From Symbiobacterium thermophilum (lineage in GTDB: Bacteria; Bacillota; Sulfobacillia; DYFQ01): a stretch of 44,619 bases of DNA. The stretch lies in contig DYFQ01000022.1 in assembly GCA_020725105.1 (NCBI GenBank), positions 1-44,619 on the forward strand. Direction: 5' to 3'. Under the pieces are notes generated by a model. The model saw only the letters and a list, made by a program, of their open reading frames with translations, was not told the origin of the DNA and ran no database searches. The stretch's first letter is position 1. The number at the start of each line of letters is the position of its first letter. This document shows, piece by piece, positions 32,969-44,619 of this stretch. Position numbers and translations under genes: made by a program.

Positions 32969-32997
32969 GGACGGGCGGCCCGCCAGGCCGCCCGTCC
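32969..32997 (+). terminator. GC hairpin after the small Pro-rich gene
   Basis: Twelve perfect pairs (GGACGGGCGGCC with GGCCGCCCGTCC) close a five-base loop. No T run follows. Same style as the hairpins after rapZ and the acyl-CoA dehydrogenase. Confidence 0.5.
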
Positions 32998-33063
32998 TGC
33001 CGTGCAAGCAAAGGATAAGCCCGGCAAGCGCCAGAATAGTTGTCCCGACGAGGGGGCTCGGCC

Positions 33064-33897
33064 GTGGAAGTGGTTGCCCTGGTCGGCCCGAGCGGGACCG
33101 GGAAGAGCCACCGGGCCCAGCTGGTGGCCTACGACCTCGGGGCCGACGCCGTCATCGACGACGGCCTGCTGGTGAGGGAAGGCAAGATCCTGGCCGGCAA
33201 GTCGGCCAAGCGCGAGGAAACCAGGATGGCCGCCATCAGGCGGGCCATCTTCGCCGACCCCGACCATGCCGCCGAGGTTCGGGCCGCCCTGGACCAGGTC
33301 CAGCCCGAGCGCCTGCTGATTCTGGGCACCTCCGAGAAGATGGTGCGCCGGATCGCCAGCGCCCTGAGGCTCGACGCTCCGGTCCGGGTCATTCCCATTG
33401 AAGCGGTGGCCTCGCCCGTGGAGATCCGCCGGGCCCGCCGCGTCCGCCAGCAGGAGGGCAAGCACGTCGTCCCGGCCCCCACCTTTGACGTGCGCCGCAC
33501 GTTTTCGGGCTACCTCGTGGACCCACTGCGCCTCTGGCTCCGGAGCCGCACCGAGCGGGCCCGGGACATGGTCATCGAGAAGTCGGTGGTTCGCCCCACT
33601 TTCAGCTCCCTGGGCCGCTTCACCATCGCCGATACCGTCGTGTCGTCCATCGCGGCCCGGGCCTGCCTCCAGGTGGAAGGCATCTCCCGGGTTTTCCGGG
33701 TGAGCGTCGAGATCACCCGGGAGGGCGTGGCGATCAACCTGGACGTGGCCGTGCGCTACGGGGTCCAGATCGAGAGCGTGCTCGTCGAGGCCCAGCGGGC
33801 GGTCAAAGCCGTCGTCGAGTACATGACCGCCCTGTTTGTCATGACCGTCAACGTGCACGCCCGCAAGGTAACCGTCGGCTCGGTTCCCCCCGCGTAA
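33064..33897 (+). CDS. P-loop domain fused to an Asp23/Gls24 domain
   Basis: 277 residues from GTG 33064, which follows GAGGGGG. The N-terminal half has Walker A VGPSGTGKS (7-15), a following DAVIDDGLLV strand and LLILGTSEKMVRRIA near 84-98, suggesting a small nucleoside-triphosphatase or kinase. The C-terminal domain (183-272) matches Asp23/Gls24 (DUF322) proteins: RFTIADTVVSSIAARACLQVEGISRV, then INLDVAVRYG and VEAQRAVKAVVEYMT. Asp23 proteins are cell-envelope-associated stress proteins of Gram-positives, and a P-loop partner could make the assembly nucleotide-controlled. There is no membrane segment. It is followed by a terminator and then rpoN. Function unknown. Confidence 0.82.
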   Translation: MEVVALVGPSGTGKSHRAQLVAYDLGADAVIDDGLLVREGKILAGKSAKREETRMAAIRRAIFADPDHAAEVRAALDQVQPERLLILGTSEKMVRRIASALRLDAPVRVIPIEAVASPVEIRRARRVRQQEGKHVVPAPTFDVRRTFSGYLVDPLRLWLRSRTERARDMVIEKSVVRPTFSSLGRFTIADTVVSSIAARACLQVEGISRVFRVSVEITREGVAINLDVAVRYGVQIESVLVEAQRAVKAVVEYMTALFVMTVNVHARKVTVGSVPPA

Positions 33898-33937
33898 AGC
33901 CCAGGAAATGTTTTCCGACGATGAGAATGAGAACCGT

Positions 33938-33956
33938 GGCCCGGCAAGGGCCTTTT
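33938..33956 (+). terminator. Short intrinsic terminator before rpoN
   Basis: GGCCC and GGGCC pair across a GGCAA loop and are followed by TTTT. It lies 40 bases after the P-loop/Asp23 stop and 43 bases before the rpoN start. Confidence 0.6.
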
Positions 33957-33998
33957 GAACCTCCCAGGGCCGCGCAGGAAAGGAGGTGCTGAAGCGGC

Positions 33999-35426
33999 GT
34001 GGGTCCCGGCGCCCGCCTCGCTCTCCGGCAGGAGCACAAGCTGGTGATGAGCCATCAGTTGCGCCAGGCCATCGAACTCTTGCAGCTTCCCGTGCTGGAA
34101 CTGCAGGCGCGACTGGAGCGGGAACTGGTCGAAAACCCCTGTCTGGAAGTGCGAGACGAGGTCGAAGACGAGGTGCCCCCGGGGCCGCCCGACCGGACCG
34201 CTCCCGACCCCCGGGACCTTGGCGGGCGGTCGGCCGCTGCGGCGTTTCGCGAGGACTGGTGGGACTATTTCGGCCAGAGCGGTGACCGGGGCAGCCAGTG
34301 GGTATCGGAACCTGCCGCGGCTGCCGAGTCGCACGCCACCGAGCCGGTGTCAGATTACCTCACGCTGCGCCAGCACCTCCGCCACCAGTTGGGCCTCTCC
34401 CCGACGAGTGATCCGGAGCGCCGCGCGGCCGAGTTTCTCATCGACCAGCTGGACGACAACGGCTACCTGAGGGGAACCCTGCCGGGGCTCGCCCGCGACG
34501 GGGGCTGGTCCGTCCAACTTCTGGAACGGGCCCTCAAGCTGGTCCAGTCCTTCGACCCGCCCGGGGTGGCGGCCCGCGACCTGGTGGAATGCCTGGACCT
34601 GCAACTTCAGGCCCGGGGGTGCCAAGCCCCGCTGGTGCTGGCAATTGCCCGCGACCACCTGGACGACGTGGCGGGCGGGCGGCTGGGCCGCGTCGCCGAC
34701 GCGTGCGGGGTGCCCCGCCAGGCGGTCGAGGCCGCCGTGGGACTCCTCCGTCAGCTGGACCCCAAGCCCGGCCGCCGTTTCGGCCCGGGTGAGAACCGGT
34801 GCGTGGTTCCCGACGTCACGGTGGAGCGGGTTGGTGGCGAGCACGTGGTGGTCCTGAACGAGGGAGTCGCTCCCCGGCTGATGATAAACCCGACCTATCA
34901 ATCCCTCCTGGAGCAGGGGGCGGCGCTGGAGCCCGCGACGCGCCGGTTTCTCGAACGGCGGCTCCAGTCGGCCCTGTGGCTCATCCGCGCCATCGAGCAG
35001 CGGCGGCTGACCCTGTACCGGGTGAGCGAGGTCATCGTCAGCCGCCAGCGGGCCTTTCTGGAGCGGGAGGTTCCCGGGCCGGTGCCCATGACCCTCAGGG
35101 ACGTGGCCGATGCCACCGGCCTTCACGAATCCACCGTCAGCCGGGCGACGGCCGGCAAGTACCTGCAGACGCCCAGGGGCGTCTTTCCCTTCCGGTTCTT
35201 GTTCAGCCCGAGCCTGGGCGGAGGCGGTGCCGGGCCCGTCTCCGCCGAACACGTGAGGCGGCTCATCCGGGAGCTGGTGGCTTCCGAGGATCCCCGCCGG
35301 CCCGTCTCCGACGCCCGGATCAGCAAGGTCCTGTCGGCCCGGGGGGTGCGGGTGGCCCGCCGGACGGTGGCCAAGTACCGGGCGGCACTGGGCATCCCTG
35401 GCTCGGCCGGCCGCCGCCGCCCGTAA
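33999..35426 (+). CDS. rpoN: RNA polymerase sigma-54 factor
   Basis: 475 residues. Region I (LRQEHKLVMSHQLRQAIELLQLP, then LERELVENPCLEV) binds enhancer-dependent activators. A short acidic region II follows, then the core-binding domain, the helix-turn-helix (LRDVADATGLHESTVSRATAGKYLQTPRGVFP) and the RpoN box ARRTVAKYR near residue 458. GTG 33999 has AAAGGAGGTG upstream. It sits where cggR often precedes gap in Bacillota; whether it is co-transcribed with the glycolytic genes is unclear, with 125 bases to gap. No sigma-54 activator gene is in the window. Confidence 0.96.
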   Translation: MGPGARLALRQEHKLVMSHQLRQAIELLQLPVLELQARLERELVENPCLEVRDEVEDEVPPGPPDRTAPDPRDLGGRSAAAAFREDWWDYFGQSGDRGSQWVSEPAAAAESHATEPVSDYLTLRQHLRHQLGLSPTSDPERRAAEFLIDQLDDNGYLRGTLPGLARDGGWSVQLLERALKLVQSFDPPGVAARDLVECLDLQLQARGCQAPLVLAIARDHLDDVAGGRLGRVADACGVPRQAVEAAVGLLRQLDPKPGRRFGPGENRCVVPDVTVERVGGEHVVVLNEGVAPRLMINPTYQSLLEQGAALEPATRRFLERRLQSALWLIRAIEQRRLTLYRVSEVIVSRQRAFLEREVPGPVPMTLRDVADATGLHESTVSRATAGKYLQTPRGVFPFRFLFSPSLGGGGAGPVSAEHVRRLIRELVASEDPRRPVSDARISKVLSARGVRVARRTVAKYRAALGIPGSAGRRRP

Positions 35427-35551
35427 CCCGCGGTCCGCTCCCTTTCGCCCGTGGCGATCGGTGAGGTACGATAGGTAGGGCGTGGCCCATCACTGCCGGG
35501 TCTGCGGGGGCCGACGGTTGCCCGGGCGCGGCCCGGCGCCGAGGAGGTCGC

Positions 35552-36625
35552 TTGCCAGTGGCAGTCCGGGTAGGGATCAACGGCTTCGGCGCGATCGGGC
35601 GGCGGTTCGCGCGCATCGCCCTGGAGCACGCCGACATCGAACTGGTAGCCTGCAACGACCTGACCGACCCCGCCACCCTGGCCCACCTGTTCCAGTACGA
35701 TTCCAACTATGGCCGCTATACCGGCCGGGTCGAGGTTTCCGGCAACGCCATCGTCATCGACGGCCGGCGGCTCAGAGTCCTATCGGAACGGGATCCAGCC
35801 AGGCTGCCCTGGGCCGACCTGGGCGTGGAGGTGGTGGTGGAGTCCACGGGGCGCTTCACCGACCGGGAAAAGGCGGAGCTACACATCACCCAGGGCGGGG
35901 CCCGCAAGGTCATCATCTCGGCGCCCGCCAAGAGCCCCGACCTCACCGTCGTGCCCGGGGTCAACTGGGACGCCTACGACCCGGACCGCCACCACGTGCT
36001 GTCCAACGCTTCCTGCACCACCAACTGTCTGGCGGTCACCGCCAAGGCGCTGCAGGACGCCTTCGGCATCCGCGAAGGGCTCATGAGCACCATCCACGCC
36101 TACACCCAGGACCAGAACCTGCTGGACTTCCCCCACCGTGACCTGCGCCGGGCTCGCGCCGCGGCCATATCGATCGTCCCCACCACCACCGGAGCGGCCC
36201 GGGCCATCGGCGACGTGCTGCCGGAACTGGACGGTCGCATGAACGGCCTGGCCTTCCGGGTACCCGTGCCCACCGTCTCCGTGGTGGACCTGGTGGCCGT
36301 CCTGGATCGGCCGGCCACCGCCGCTGATATCAACGATGCCTACCGTCAGGCGGCCGCCGGTCCCCTCAAGTCGTTCCTGGACGTGGCCCGCGCGCCCCTC
36401 GTCTCGGTGGACTTCAAAGGGGCGTACCAGTCGGCGGTGGTCGATCCCGACCTGACCATGGTGGTGGGTGGCCGCCTGGCCAAGGTGGTGGCCTGGTACG
36501 ACAACGAGTGGGGGTACTCCGCCCGCCTGGTGGACCTGGTGGAGATGGTGGGCCGGCGAGGTCTGGCCGCCCGGGGCGCGGCCGGCACCGGGCGCCCGGG
36601 TCCGGGGGCGGGGGGCCGTGGCTAG
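35552..36625 (+). CDS. gap: Glyceraldehyde-3-phosphate dehydrogenase
   Basis: 357 residues. [11 protein letters not shown] is the NAD-binding start, the active Cys155 is in [10 protein letters not shown], and the His is in [25 protein letters not shown] ends the fold, followed by about 20 extra Gly/Arg/Ala residues. It oxidises glyceraldehyde-3-phosphate to 1,3-bisphosphoglycerate. TTG 35552 is close behind GAGGAGG; GTG 35558 is equally possible. TACGAT at 35467-35472 is a candidate -10 without a clear -35. The end overlaps pgk by eight bases. It is first in the lower-glycolysis operon; no cggR repressor is beside it. Confidence 0.96.
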   Translation: MPVAVRVGINGFGAIGRRFARIALEHADIELVACNDLTDPATLAHLFQYDSNYGRYTGRVEVSGNAIVIDGRRLRVLSERDPARLPWADLGVEVVVESTGRFTDREKAELHITQGGARKVIISAPAKSPDLTVVPGVNWDAYDPDRHHVLSNASCTTNCLAVTAKALQDAFGIREGLMSTIHAYTQDQNLLDFPHRDLRRARAAAISIVPTTTGAARAIGDVLPELDGRMNGLAFRVPVPTVSVVDLVAVLDRPATAADINDAYRQAAAGPLKSFLDVARAPLVSVDFKGAYQSAVVDPDLTMVVGGRLAKVVAWYDNEWGYSARLVDLVEMVGRRGLAARGAAGTGRPGPGAGGRG

Positions 36626-37862
36626 CCGCGGCGGCTTCGCCAAGCGCACCGTAGACGACCTAAAAGTCGAGGGCCGGCGGGTCCTGGTGCGGGTGGACTT
36701 CAACGTTCCCCTGCGCCAGGGCCGGGTGGCCGACGACACCCGCCTGCGGGCTCACCTGTGGACCATCGAGACCCTGCTGGACCGGAGGGCGCGGGTCATT
36801 CTCGCCTCCCACCTGGGCCGCCCCAGGGGACGGGTGGTGGACGAGTTCAGGCTGGACCCCGTGGCCCAGCGGCTGGCCGACCTGCTGGGCGTGGAGGTGC
36901 TGAAGACCGACGACTGTCTGGGACCGGAGCCGGCCCAGGCCCTGTCGCGGCTGGACCAGGACCAGGTGCTGCTCCTGGAAAACCTGCGCTTTCACCCGGG
37001 CGAGGAGCAGAACGACCCGGAATTCGCCCGCGCCCTGGCTGCCCTGGCCGACTGTTACGTCAACGACGCCTTCGGGGCCGCCCACCGGGCGCATGCCTCC
37101 GTGGTGGCCATCACCCGGTACCTGCCGTCCGCGGCCGGCCCGCTGATGGCCACCGAACTGCGGGCGCTGGGCCGGTTGCTGGACGAGGTGGAGCGGCCCT
37201 TTGTGGCCGTGCTGGGCGGGGCGAAAGTGTCCGACAAGGTGGGCGTGCTCCGCTCGCTGGTGCGGCGGGTGGACCGGCTGATCCTCGGGGGCGGCATGGC
37301 CAACACCTTCCTGGCGGCGGAAGGCTTTGCCCTGTCAGCATCCCTGGTGGAGCCCGACGCCTTTGACGCGGCACGGGAGGTGGCCGAACTGGCCAGGGCC
37401 GCCGGCACCGAACTGATCGTGCCGGTGGACCTGGTGGTGGCCGAGTCGGCTGAGCCGCCGGGGCCCCGCCGTACGGTCGGCCCCGCCGACGTGCCGCCGG
37501 GCTGGCGGGCGCTGGACGTGGGGCCGCGAACCCTCGAGCTGATTGGCCGCGCCCTGGCCGACGCCCGGACGGTGTTCTGGAACGGCCCGGTCGGCCGGTT
37601 CGAGGTCCGGCCTTTTGACGCCGGAACCGTGGCGGTCGCCCGGATGCTGGCCCGGCTCCAGGGGCGGGCCTTCACGGTGGTGGGCGGCGGCGACTCGGTG
37701 GCCGCGCTGCAGCAGGCGGGGCTGGCCGGGGCGGTGAGCCACGTATCCACCGGCGGCGGGGCGGCCCTGGAGTTTCTGGAGGGCCGGGAACTGCCGGGCG
37801 TGGCCTGCCTGCCCGACCGTGACGCGGGTGCCGAGGGGGTCTGGGCCGGTGGCAGGACCTGA
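36618..37862 (+). CDS. pgk: Phosphoglycerate kinase
   Basis: 414 residues from GTG 36618, inside the end of gap, with a G-rich ribosome site. PGK motifs: [81 protein letters not shown] and [11 protein letters not shown]. It makes ATP from 1,3-bisphosphoglycerate. The start codon overlap suggests coupling to gap translation. The tail past [14 protein letters not shown] is typical. Confidence 0.96.
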   Translation: MASRGGFAKRTVDDLKVEGRRVLVRVDFNVPLRQGRVADDTRLRAHLWTIETLLDRRARVILASHLGRPRGRVVDEFRLDPVAQRLADLLGVEVLKTDDCLGPEPAQALSRLDQDQVLLLENLRFHPGEEQNDPEFARALAALADCYVNDAFGAAHRAHASVVAITRYLPSAAGPLMATELRALGRLLDEVERPFVAVLGGAKVSDKVGVLRSLVRRVDRLILGGGMANTFLAAEGFALSASLVEPDAFDAAREVAELARAAGTELIVPVDLVVAESAEPPGPRRTVGPADVPPGWRALDVGPRTLELIGRALADARTVFWNGPVGRFEVRPFDAGTVAVARMLARLQGRAFTVVGGGDSVAALQQAGLAGAVSHVSTGGGAALEFLEGRELPGVACLPDRDAGAEGVWAGGRT

Positions 37863-38666
37863 CGCTCGTGGCCCGACGAGACCCTGGTTGATCGCCGCCA
37901 ACTGGAAGCTGCACCACACGGCGGAGACGGGCGCCGCCCTGGCCCGGGGGGTGGTTGATGAAGTCCTGCCCTGGCTCGGCGAACGGGGCGGGGCAGAGGC
38001 GGTCCGGGTCGTGCTCTGCCCGCCGTTTACCGCGCTTCACGCGGTCGCGGCGGCGCTGGCCGGATCTCCCCTGGACCTGGGGGCCCAGGATGTCTTCTGG
38101 GAGGACTGGGGCGCCTACACCGGCGAGGTGTCCGCGCCGATGCTGGTGGCGGCCGGGTGCCGGTACGTCATCGTCGGCCACTCCGAGCGGCGGCACCTGC
38201 TGGGGGAGACCGACGAGGCGGTGGCCAGAAAGGCGCGGGCGGCCGCCGGCCACGGCCTGGTGCCCATCGTCTGCGTCGGCGAGACGCTGGCCCAACGGGA
38301 GGCCGGGCGCACGGAACAGGTCGTCCTCGGGCAACTGGCGCCGGTGGCCGAAAGCCTGGTGGCGGGGGGCGGCCCGCCGCTGGTCGCCATCGCCTACGAA
38401 CCGGTCTGGGCCATCGGCACCGGACGCCCGGCCAGGGGCGCCGACGCCCAGGCCGTGGCGGCGGCCATCCGCGACCGGCTGGTTGCCGCCTGGGGCGACG
38501 CGGGAGCCTCGGTTCCGGTGCTCTACGGCGGCAGCGTGAAGCCGGAAAACGCCGCCGAGTTCCTGCGGCAGCCCGACATCGACGGGGCCCTGGTGGGCGG
38601 GGCCAGCCTGGACCCGGCCGCTTTCGCCGGCGTCGTCCGGGCCGTCGATGACACGGAGGGGGAGGC

Positions 38667-38670
<4 letters not shown>
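37849..38670 (+). CDS. tpiA: Triosephosphate isomerase
   Basis: 273 residues from GTG 37849, which has GAGGGGG eight bases upstream and overlaps pgk by 14 bases; GTG 37828 and GTG 37819 are alternatives. The catalytic set is visible: ANWKLH (Asn, Lys), VGHSERR (His) and [11 protein letters not shown] (Glu). [14 protein letters not shown] and GALVGGASL form the phosphate site. It interconverts dihydroxyacetone phosphate and glyceraldehyde-3-phosphate. Confidence 0.95.
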
Positions 38671-41671
<3,001 letters not shown>

Positions 41672-41700
41672 TTGTACACGCCGTGCCGCTGTGCTACAAT
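41672..41700 (+). promoter_or_regulatory. secG promoter: Sigma-A type promoter of secG
   Basis: TTGTAC, a 17-base spacer and TACAAT start one base after the eno stop codon. This is the best vegetative promoter match in the window and gives secG (start 41773) a leader of about 65 bases, so secG need not depend on the glycolytic operon. Confidence 0.75.
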
Positions 41701-41772
41701 TGGGAACCGGGTTTGACGCCGGCTCCGGCCGATCCGGGTCGCAATCCAGGCCCAGTTGAAGGTGAACGCCCG

Positions 41773-42000
41773 GTGTATACCGTGCTCCTGATCATTCACA
41801 TCCTGGTATCGATTGGCCTTATCGCCACCGTGCTGCTGCAGTCCGGCCGCAGCGCCGGGCTGTCGGGAGCCATCGCCGGCGCCGGCCAGCAGCTGTTCGG
41901 CAAGAAACGGGGTATCGACGAACTGCTGTCGAGGGTCACCACCGGGCTGGCCGTGGGCTTCATGGTCACGTCGCTGGCGTTGACGCTGTTGCACGGCTAG
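41773..42000 (+). CDS. secG: Protein translocase subunit SecG
   Basis: 75 residues from GTG 41773 with AAGGTGA upstream; this start gives the usual SecG length, and the frame extends upstream without a better site. Two membrane segments (about 3-24 and 52-73) flank the conserved cytosolic loop [19 protein letters not shown] followed by LFGKKRG. It is part of the SecYEG channel. Confidence 0.95.
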   Translation: MYTVLLIIHILVSIGLIATVLLQSGRSAGLSGAIAGAGQQLFGKKRGIDELLSRVTTGLAVGFMVTSLALTLLHG

Positions 42001-42035
42001 CCTCCGGACCCAGATCCGGCCGGGCAGCACGCGGG

Positions 42036-42057
42036 CACCTCGGCGGCCACCGAGGTG
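42036..42057 (+). terminator. Hairpin after secG
   Basis: CACCTCGG and CCGAGGTG pair over a six-base loop and can be extended by three more pairs (one G-T). No T run follows. Confidence 0.4.
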
Positions 42058-42131
42058 TCCTGACGTTCTCGGACCCCGCGGGGCGGGCCGATCACCGCCG
42101 CCCCGAAGCACAGACAGAGGGGGCAAGCTTC

Positions 42132-44141
<2,010 letters not shown>

Positions 44142-44159
44142 AAGCGGCAGGCGTCGGAC

Positions 44160-44193
44160 CAGGGCCGGCCAAGGCGTCACGCCGCCGGCCCTG
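44160..44193 (+). terminator. Long hairpin after hppA
   Basis: CAGGGCCGGC pairs with GCCGGCCCTG, and the interior GGCGT/ACGCC can extend the helix. Only a weak AACTTCT follows. It lies 18 bases after the hppA stop. Confidence 0.55.
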
Positions 44194-44231
44194 AACTTCT
44201 GGCCTGATCCCGGCCGGGAGGAGTGGATAGG

Positions 44232-44619
44232 GTGACCAGCCGGCAGGCCATCCTGGAGTACATGGGAGAGCAAGCTTACAAACCGCTCACCGCGGAGGAA
44301 CTGGCCGCCGCCCTCGGCGTGCCGGCGCGGGAGCGGGCGGCGTTTCTCGACGTCTTGCGGTCCATGGAGGCCGAAGGGCTGGTCGTTCGGACCCGGGCCG
44401 AGCGTTACGGCGTGCCCGACCGGATGAACCTGGTGGTTGGCCGGTTCCAGGGCCACGAGCGGGGCTACGGTTTCGTCGTGGCCGACCGGCCTGGCGCCCG
44501 CCGGGACCGGAGCGACCTCTTCATACCCCCCGACGCGACCGCAAGCGCCATGCACGGCGACCGGGTGATCGCCAGGATCCACTCGCGCGGCCGGGGCGGG
44601 CGCGGCCCCGAGGGTGAGG
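44232..44619 (+). CDS. rnr: Ribonuclease R, N-terminal part (runs off window)
   Basis: The first 129 codons of an RNase II/R family 3'-5' exoribonuclease. GTG 44232 follows GGGAGGAG. Residues 1-60 are the winged-helix domain (SRQAILEYMGEQAYKPLTAEELAAALGV). From about residue 68 comes the cold-shock-like RNA-binding domain: GRFQGHERGYGFVV, LFIPPDATASAMHGDRVIARI. The catalytic RNB and S1 domains lie beyond the window. It closes the usual secG-rnr block of Bacillota, where smpB often follows. Confidence 0.9.
   Translation, partial: MTSRQAILEYMGEQAYKPLTAEELAAALGVPARERAAFLDVLRSMEAEGLVVRTRAERYGVPDRMNLVVGRFQGHERGYGFVVADRPGARRDRSDLFIPPDATASAMHGDRVIARIHSRGRGGRGPEGE

Noticed and set aside
33917-33936. 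GATGAGAATGAGAACC resembling a Fur-type repeat before rpoN
   Set aside because: It is only a partial direct repeat, lacks the inverted half, and no iron-related gene is nearby.

Overview
The window is about 44.6 kb of very GC-rich DNA, densely coding, with many GTG and TTG starts and strong purine-rich ribosome sites. Gene content (rapZ and whiA, the run gap-pgk-tpi-gpmI-eno-secG followed by rnr, an Asp23/Gls24 domain protein, a K+-dependent type membrane pyrophosphatase) points to a high-GC Bacillota (Firmicutes), perhaps of the Symbiobacterium/Thermaerobacter/Limnochordia kind. That placement is inference from gene content. I see no rRNA, tRNA, CRISPR array, insertion sequence or phage gene.

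Layout. 1-1339 (minus): 5' part of an adenine-deaminase-family amidohydrolase. 1.6-6.35 kb (plus): a TetR regulator with a perfect 20-bp palindrome upstream, an acyl-CoA dehydrogenase, a stump of an acyl-CoA synthetase, a 3-hydroxyacyl-CoA dehydrogenase, and a 4-hydroxybutyryl-CoA-dehydratase-like protein that lacks most of the iron-sulfur ligands. 6.5-12.6 kb: a HicB-like/DinB fusion, a sugar-type solute-binding lipoprotein, an exported NagZ-type glycosidase and a kinase-MurQ fusion, that is, peptidoglycan amino-sugar salvage. 12.7-16.2 kb: a PhnD-C-E-E importer of phosphonate/phosphite type. 16.4-20.7 kb: a D-2-hydroxyacid dehydrogenase, two tandem nitrilase-superfamily proteins (the first without its catalytic triad) and a membrane-anchored EEP-family hydrolase. 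20.7-24.0 kb: nagA, a nagB with an added DUF2007-like domain, and rapZ. 24.2-27.9 kb (minus): a GAF-GAF histidine kinase, a NarL-type regulator, a degenerate receiver and a small unknown protein. These lie between rapZ and whiA, where yvcK/glmR would normally be. 28-33.9 kb (plus): whiA, a long-chain polyprenyl diphosphate synthase, tatC, a CapA-like protein with a binding-protein-like front half, a small proline-rich protein and a P-loop/Asp23 fusion. 34-44.6 kb: rpoN, the glycolytic operon, secG with its own sigma-A-like promoter, hppA, and the start of rnr.

How the genes fit together. The amino-sugar genes form a nearly complete route: NagZ releases wall sugars outside the cell, the kinase-MurQ fusion turns MurNAc into GlcNAc-6-P, NagA gives GlcN-6-P, and NagB feeds fructose-6-P towards the lower glycolytic enzymes encoded 13 kb further on. 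RapZ, a GlcN-6-P sensor in E. coli, sits directly behind nagB, which suggests a local link between amino-sugar flux and its control. The 2.3-6.3 kb genes look like a small CoA-thioester operon under the TetR protein.

Most interesting: the kinase-MurQ fusion, the nagA-nagB(DUF2007)-rapZ neighbourhood with missing glmR, the active/inactive nitrilase pair, the AbfD-like protein without its cluster ligands, and the P-loop/Asp23 fusion.
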